Below are positions 59,346 to 64,000 of a stretch of DNA of 64,000 nt, piece after piece. Numbering within the stretch: the stretch's first letter is position 1; each line of letters starts with the position of its first letter. Under the pieces are notes generated by a model. The model was not told the origin of the DNA and did not search any database. It saw nothing but the letters and a program-made list of their open reading frames with translations. The stretch is from Rhizobium sp. RM (lineage in GTDB: Bacteria > Pseudomonadota > Alphaproteobacteria > Rhizobiales > Rhizobiaceae): the NCBI RefSeq assembly GCF_013390595.1, contig NZ_JACAWV010000007.1, forward strand, positions 372,001-436,000, in the 5' to 3' direction. The position numbers and the translations under genes are program-made.

Positions 59346-60112
59346 TGTCCATGATCAACATCGAACATTTGGCCGTATCCTACGGCAAGGGCCACCAGCA
59401 AGTCCGCGTTGTCAACGACGTGTCGTTTTCCGTTGCCAAGGGGGAGGCCTTTGGGCTTGTCGGCGAAAGCGGCTGCGGTAAGTCAACCATTCTTGGTGCT
59501 CTTGCCGGCCGAAACAAACAATGGACCGGACGCATTGAAATCGACGGCGAAGCGATCGGCCAACAGCGCTCGCGTGACCAGCTCGCCAAACAGCAGATGG
59601 TGTTTCAGGACCCCTTCGGATCGATCCATCCGCGCCATACCATCGGTCGGACGTTGCTCGAACCACTCGAAATTCATGGCAAAGATCAGCGGCAGCAGCG
59701 AATTGAAAAGGCGCTTCGTGATGTAGGCCTTCCTCTGAATTTCCGTTACCGATATCCGCACCAGCTTTCCGGTGGTCAGCGCCAGCGCGTAGCCATCGCC
59801 CGTGCCTTGATCCTAGAGCCCCGAATCCTGCTCCTCGATGAGCCGACCTCGGCACTCGACGTCTCCATTCAGGCAGAAATCCTCAATCTGCTCAAGGATC
59901 TGCGCGAGCGCGAAGCTCTGACCTACATCCTCGTCAGCCACGACCTTGCCGTCGTTGCCCATCTTTGCGACCGGGTCGCAGTCATGCAGGATGGCGGCTT
60001 TGTTGAGGTCGCAACCAAACGTCAGTTGCTTGAGGGGACGGTCACCCATCCCTACACTCGGGTCCTGATGGATGGCAGCCGCGGTTACGTCACTGCAAAT
60101 CAGCGAGCCTAG
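59345..60112 (+). CDS. Dipeptide-type ABC ATPase (DppF-like)
   Basis: A 255-residue ATPase with Walker A GESGCGKST, Q-loop VFQDPFGSIHPRHTI, signature [15 protein letters not shown] and Walker [12 protein letters not shown]. The ATG at 59345 shares a base with the stop of the preceding gene (TGATG), so the two ATPases are coupled. Last gene of the five-gene transporter operon, followed by a hairpin terminator. Confidence 0.92.
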   Translation: MSMINIEHLAVSYGKGHQQVRVVNDVSFSVAKGEAFGLVGESGCGKSTILGALAGRNKQWTGRIEIDGEAIGQQRSRDQLAKQQMVFQDPFGSIHPRHTIGRTLLEPLEIHGKDQRQQRIEKALRDVGLPLNFRYRYPHQLSGGQRQRVAIARALILEPRILLLDEPTSALDVSIQAEILNLLKDLREREALTYILVSHDLAVVAHLCDRVAVMQDGGFVEVATKRQLLEGTVTHPYTRVLMDGSRGYVTANQRA

Positions 60113-60192
60113 CGCAGGCACGAACGTTTGCGCCCACGAGACCGAGGCGTGACGACACCCCTTTCGCGAACAACTCTGAACGCTCATAACCA

Positions 60193-60228
60193 ATGGCCGA
60201 CACGGATATCCTCCGCGTCGGCCATTTT
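60193..60228. terminator. Bidirectional terminator after the dipeptide-type operon
   Basis: A 14-base stem with one mismatch (ATGGCCGACACGGA / TCCGCGTCGGCCAT) and a five-base loop, followed by TTT, between two convergent operons. It lies 80 bases after the DppF-like stop. Confidence 0.75.
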
Positions 60229-60256
60229 GCATTTCACGAGAAATCGCACAGTGCGT

Positions 60257-61333
60257 TTAGCCGACGTCAATTCGCTGTTCTGTTTTTGCGTCGAAGAGGT
60301 GGATGTTCTGTTGCTCGAAGGTGAGCCGAACAGTCTTGTCGGAACCCAGTGGTGATCTCCCATTCATGACCACGACAATCTCCGGCGTTGTTGCCGTCGT
60401 TACATATGTCATCGCACCCGTCGACTCGATTGCGCCAACGGGAACATCAAATCCAGGTTTATCCGCCGCAACCACGACAAGATGCTCCGGCCGGATGCCG
60501 ACAAGCAATTCCTGATCCGGCGGCAAGGGCTGACCAACTTCTATGACCTGGGGGCCGGCTAGATCGAGGATCAGGGATTTTCCGTCCGACGAAGAGCGAC
60601 CCTGAATAAAATTCATGGCTGGAGAACCAATAAAGCCCGCAACGAAGCGATTGGCCGGCCGGTCGTAAAGATCAAGCGGTCGGCCTTGCTGTTCGATGAT
60701 ACCACTGCGCATGACAACCACGTGGTCGGCCATCGTCATCGCCTCAACCTGATCATGCGTAACGTAGACGGATGTCGCGCCGAGTCTGTCGTGAAGAGCC
60801 CTGATTTCCTTTCGCATGTGAACACGCAAGGCGGCATCCAGATTGGAAAGCGGCTCATCGAAAAGGAAAGCCTTTGGATGGCGAATGATCGCCCGGCTCA
60901 TTGCTACACGCTGACGCTGACCGCCCGAAAGTTCTCGTGGATAGCGATGAAGAAGGTTTGTGAGGCCAGTGATTGCAGCCACCTCCTCCGCCGCCTTCTT
61001 GGCTTCCGCCTTTTTGACACCCTTGATCTTCAGGCTGTAGGTCAGGTTCTGCTCCACCGTCATATGAGGGTAGAGCGCGTAAGACTGAAAAACCATCGCA
61101 AGGTCGCGTTTTCGCGGCGGGACACCGTTCATCCGCTCACCGGCGATGACCAGATCGCCGCTTGAGATGGTTTCAAGCCCGGCCAGAGAACGCAGAAGCG
61201 TTGACTTTCCACATCCCGATGGCCCGACAAGCGCAACAAAGGCGCCTTTCTTGATCGACAGGTCGATATCCCTGAGGGCGTGATAAGCTCCGTAATATTT
61301 GTTGACGCCAGTAAGTTCAATTTGATGGGTCAT
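60257..61333 (-). CDS. Sugar ABC transporter ATPase (UgpC/MalK-type)
   Basis: A 358-residue ATPase of the carbohydrate importer group. It has Walker A GPSGCGKST, signature LSGGQRQRVAMSRA and Walker B LFDEPLSNLDA, then a C-terminal TOBE-like regulatory domain (about residues 240-358). The segment VFQSYALYPHMTVEQNL is standard for UgpC/MsmK/MalK. Its start overlaps the permease stop by four bases. Last gene of the leftward sugar operon. Confidence 0.93.
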   Translation of the reverse strand: MTHQIELTGVNKYYGAYHALRDIDLSIKKGAFVALVGPSGCGKSTLLRSLAGLETISSGDLVIAGERMNGVPPRKRDLAMVFQSYALYPHMTVEQNLTYSLKIKGVKKAEAKKAAEEVAAITGLTNLLHRYPRELSGGQRQRVAMSRAIIRHPKAFLFDEPLSNLDAALRVHMRKEIRALHDRLGATSVYVTHDQVEAMTMADHVVVMRSGIIEQQGRPLDLYDRPANRFVAGFIGSPAMNFIQGRSSSDGKSLILDLAGPQVIEVGQPLPPDQELLVGIRPEHLVVVAADKPGFDVPVGAIESTGAMTYVTTATTPEIVVVMNGRSPLGSDKTVRLTFEQQNIHLFDAKTEQRIDVG

Positions 61334-62157
61334 TTAAGAGCTCCCGATGTAAGGCCGGAGACGATGCGCCGCTGCAAGAGCACAAAGATCGCAAGGATAG
61401 GCGTCACATACATTGTGGCGTAGGCCATGATGTTGTTCCATTCGCTGGTGTTCGGTCCCATGAAAGAGTTGAGACCGACACTTGCAGGCTGCAGGCTGAC
61501 GTCCTGGATCATCGACTTGGAATAGACGAACTCACCAAAGGCCTGCATGAAGATGAGGATCGCACTGACCAGAATGCCGTTGCGGGCAAGCGGCAGGACG
61601 ATATTGAAAAACGCGCCGATGCGAGAGTTGCCGTCAACCAGCGCTGCTTCCTCCAGCTCCATTGGCACGGCCATGAATGTCGCCCTGACAAGAACCACAA
61701 AGAACGGCATGCTTTTCGCGGCAATCGCCAGGATGACGGCAAGACGCGGATAATCGAGCAGCCCAACCTGCGTAAAACCAACGAAGATTGGTGTCACCAT
61801 CAGTGAGGCTGGCAAAACCTGCAACATGAGGATCAGAAAAAGGCCGGCATCGATCCAGACGTTCCGATAGCGCGCCAGCACATAGGCACAGCCAGTCCCA
61901 AGAAGGGTGATCAGCGCGACCGAGCCAAAGGCGATAACAGTGGAATTCCACAGGTAACGCCCCATGTTGCGACTTTCCCAGACATAGCCGAATGTTCCCC
62001 ACTGTGCCGAAGAGGGCCAGAAGCTGGGAGGATTGGCAAACATCTCGGAGCCGCTCTTGATGGCCGTGATGTACATCCAGTAGAGGGGGAACAGGTAGAT
62101 CGCCGCCATGACAAGGGCGATCGCCAGCATCAGACGGTTACGGGAAATTTCACTCAT
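61330..62157 (-). CDS. Sugar ABC transporter permease (MalG/UgpE-type)
   Basis: A 275-residue inner-membrane permease with six membrane segments. The EAA loop is ELEEAALVDGNSRIGAFFNIVLP, characteristic of the carbohydrate CUT1 family. Four-base overlaps with the neighbouring permease and with the ATPase indicate coupled translation. Its substrate is fixed by the binding protein encoded at the right edge. Confidence 0.93.
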   Translation of the reverse strand: MSEISRNRLMLAIALVMAAIYLFPLYWMYITAIKSGSEMFANPPSFWPSSAQWGTFGYVWESRNMGRYLWNSTVIAFGSVALITLLGTGCAYVLARYRNVWIDAGLFLILMLQVLPASLMVTPIFVGFTQVGLLDYPRLAVILAIAAKSMPFFVVLVRATFMAVPMELEEAALVDGNSRIGAFFNIVLPLARNGILVSAILIFMQAFGEFVYSKSMIQDVSLQPASVGLNSFMGPNTSEWNNIMAYATMYVTPILAIFVLLQRRIVSGLTSGALK

Positions 62158-63056
62158 CCGCGCACCTCATGTCGTGTCGAGCGCACATAAACCGCAGCAG
62201 CAAACATCACGAACACTGTCATGATGACCGAAATCGTCGCCCCCCTGCCGAAGTCATACTGGCGGAAAGACAGATCCCAGGCCCAATATTGCGCAACGTT
62301 GGAAGAATTGTTCGGTCCACCGTCTGTGATTGCGGCGAACAGATCGAATTGCTGAAGGGTGAAGATCAAGCCGAGCGAGATGATCGCGCCAATGGTCGAA
62401 CGCATCATGGGCAATGTTATTGTCCAGAATCTCTGCCATGCATTGGCGCCATCCATTTCGGCTGCCTCATAGAGGTCGCCGGGAATGGCGGAAAGACCGA
62501 CTGACAGCAAGATCATATTGAAGGATGTTCCAAGCCAGATGTTGGCGATAACGACAGCCCAAAGCGAGAAGTTGGGATCAGAACGCCAGAAGATATTGCC
62601 GTCGATCAAGCCGCTTTCACGCAGGAAGAAATTCAGGACGCCAAAGTCACCGGACAATATCCAGTTCCAGATAGCCCCGACAACGAGGCCAGGCATCACC
62701 CAGGATACGAGAAACAGTCCACGCAACCAGCTGGAGCCGGGAAAGCTCGTCCAGAAGAACAGTGCGAGACCGAAACCGATGACGAACTGCCCCGCAATCG
62801 ACCCAACCACGAAGATCAGCGTATTGGTGAGGATCGGCAGCGTTTCAGGTTGCTGGAAGAGCGCAATATAGTTGTCAAAACCGACAAATGGCCGGATGAA
62901 GCTGCCGAGGCTGAACATATCAACCTCCTGAAAGCTCATCAGGATATTATAGATCAAGGGCAGTCCAGCCAGCGCGAACAGGAAGGCGAAGGGCACCCCG
63001 ACAAGCATCATGTCGAAGCCGCGGCCGTCGCTGATACTGGAGAGTAGTCGTCTCAT
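62154..63056 (-). CDS. Sugar ABC transporter permease (MalF/UgpA-type)
   Basis: A 300-residue inner-membrane permease with six membrane segments and the EAA loop DLYEAAEMDGANAWQRFWTITLP. The ATG at 63056 is chosen because AGAGG lies just upstream; the frame is open to 63209, but those residues fall in the intergenic region after the binding-protein gene. It forms the CUT1 heterodimer with the next permease. Confidence 0.92.
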   Translation of the reverse strand: MRRLLSSISDGRGFDMMLVGVPFAFLFALAGLPLIYNILMSFQEVDMFSLGSFIRPFVGFDNYIALFQQPETLPILTNTLIFVVGSIAGQFVIGFGLALFFWTSFPGSSWLRGLFLVSWVMPGLVVGAIWNWILSGDFGVLNFFLRESGLIDGNIFWRSDPNFSLWAVVIANIWLGTSFNMILLSVGLSAIPGDLYEAAEMDGANAWQRFWTITLPMMRSTIGAIISLGLIFTLQQFDLFAAITDGGPNNSSNVAQYWAWDLSFRQYDFGRGATISVIMTVFVMFAAAVYVRSTRHEVRG

Positions 63057-63168
63057 CAAAACCTCTTTTCGTCGTTCGAAACCACCCGGCACCGTAGTGC
63101 CGGGCAGTTCCGGCCGGGAGGAAACGATATTGCTGGCTCGCGCAGATAAGCGCGTGCCATCAACCAGA

Positions 63169-64000
63169 TCAGCCTTCGATCGACTTGATCTTCTCGGCGG
63201 CCTGATCAAGTGCAGCCTTGGGCTCCATCTGACCGGTCAGCGCTGCCTGAATGGCATCCTGAATGGCCTTGGAAATCTTCGGCCACTCCGGAGACGGACC
63301 GCGCGGCTGGGCGTATTTGAGCTGCTCGATAAAGGTCGCGAGGGCCGCATCTTTCAGGGCATTGCCTGTCGGGGGCACGGGGAGATCGGCACGTGCCGGA
63401 AGCTGGCCGAAGTCCTTGTACATTGTCGCATCCTTCGATGCGAAGAACTCCAGTGCCTTGAAGGCTTCGTCAGGATGCTTGGTCTTCGAGAAGATCGCCC
63501 AGTTGTAATCACCCATCGCAGACGAGCGTTGTGCGCCTTCCTGCGGAACCGGAAGCAGGGCAGTTCCCCACTGGAACTTCGCATCGCTCAGCATTCGGTC
63601 GATTTCCCAAGGACCGGAAATGGCCATGGCGGCGTTGCCGGCATTGAAGGTTGCCGTCGAATCCCACTGACTGCGCGTCAGCGTATCGGGTGACGTCAGC
63701 TTCTCATCGAGGATCTGCTTCCAGATCGTCAAAGCGCGGACAGCACCTTCGCTGTTGATTGCCTTGTAAGTCGCGCCACCCATTTGCGCCCATGGCAGAA
63801 ACTGGAACGTTCCCTCCTCGTTGGCCTTTGCAGAGAATGTGATGCCGTAGACATTCTTCGAGGGATCATTCAGCTTTCGCGCAGCGTCGACAAGCTCGTC
63901 CCATGTCTGCGGCGCTTTTTCAGGATCGAGCCCTGCAGCCTTGAACAGGTCCTTGTTGTAGTAAAGTGCAATCGTATTGGTTGCCTTCGGGACGCCGTAA
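63169..64000 (-). CDS. Sugar ABC transporter binding protein (partial at right edge)
   Basis: The frame stops at 63169 and remains open to the window edge, so the N-terminal part and signal peptide are missing; about 276 residues are visible. The edge starts with [20 protein letters not shown] and continues with [14 protein letters not shown], the hallmarks of family 1 extracellular sugar-binding proteins. Downstream are the two CUT1 permeases and the ATPase on the same strand, 112 bases away. The sugar cannot be named. Confidence 0.9.
   Translation of the reverse strand, partial: YGVPKATNTIALYYNKDLFKAAGLDPEKAPQTWDELVDAARKLNDPSKNVYGITFSAKANEEGTFQFLPWAQMGGATYKAINSEGAVRALTIWKQILDEKLTSPDTLTRSQWDSTATFNAGNAAMAISGPWEIDRMLSDAKFQWGTALLPVPQEGAQRSSAMGDYNWAIFSKTKHPDEAFKALEFFASKDATMYKDFGQLPARADLPVPPTGNALKDAALATFIEQLKYAQPRGPSPEWPKISKAIQDAIQAALTGQMEPKAALDQAAEKIKSIEG

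Noticed and set aside
1-64000. tRNA or rRNA genes, CRISPR arrays, insertion sequences, integrases, prophage or conjugation genes.
   Set aside because: None could be seen on reading both strands; all intergenic regions are short, and no transposase or repeat-spacer pattern appears.

Overview
The window looks like a chromosomal or megaplasmid segment from a Rhizobiaceae member (Agrobacterium/Rhizobium type). The coding DNA is GC-rich, ATGA/GTGA overlaps are frequent, several gene families are best known from Agrobacterium vitis (Avi_7169 and Avi_7170 families), and uptake operons are numerous. I saw no rRNA, tRNA, CRISPR array, insertion sequence or prophage gene. Almost all of the DNA is coding, and the only gene-poor stretch above 300 bases is 46128-46695.

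Layout. (1) 1-12565: a sulfur-scavenging block. A rightward operon entering from the left edge carries a luciferase-like monooxygenase (C-terminal end only), a CMD protein, an AhpD-like protein, a VOC protein and an aldo/keto reductase. It converges on a leftward operon of three flavin monooxygenases, an M20 deacetylase, a GNAT acetyltransferase, a fused permease-ATPase and two paralogous binding proteins. The leftward set matches in parts the Bacillus subtilis ytmI-ytnM S-alkylcysteine / S-(2-succino)cysteine salvage operon. (2) 12764-20584: a LysR regulator diverges from an amino-acid-type ABC transporter, an enolase-superfamily epimerase or cycloisomerase, a DadA-like oxidase and a ThDP enzyme. 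This order suggests racemisation, then oxidation, then 2-oxoacid breakdown. (3) 20742-30912: a DMT exporter, Kup, a YegS-like lipid kinase, CorA, a LysR regulator diverging from PQQ glucose dehydrogenase, and RarA. (4) 30953-37304: a secreted hypothetical protein, then a cluster equivalent to Escherichia coli ynbABCD (CdsA-like enzyme, PAP2/tyrosine-phosphatase fusion, hydrolase/methyltransferase fusion, CDP-alcohol transferase). It has an added acyltransferase and a small membrane protein and looks like a complete but unassigned phospholipid or glycolipid pathway. (5) 37352-46127: an Rrf2 regulator and a leftward ferric-siderophore operon (ECF sigma factor, FecR, TonB receptor, binding protein, siderophore reductase, two permeases) with no ATPase gene. 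(6) 46696-51908: an alkanesulfonate-type ABC transporter with a luciferase-like monooxygenase and an FAD/NAD(P) protein. (7) 51995-60112: a GntR-regulated acid-sugar dehydratase and DapA-like lyase, divergent from a dipeptide-type ABC transporter. (8) 60257-64000: a leftward sugar ABC transporter whose binding protein runs off the right edge.

Taken together this is accessory uptake and catabolism: organosulfur, amino acid, siderophore and sugar acid scavenging, with a lipid-remodelling locus between. The strongest candidates for poorly described biology are the ynb-like lipid cluster, the combined S-alkylcysteine / KPN_01858-type block, and the racemase-oxidase-ThDP pathway.
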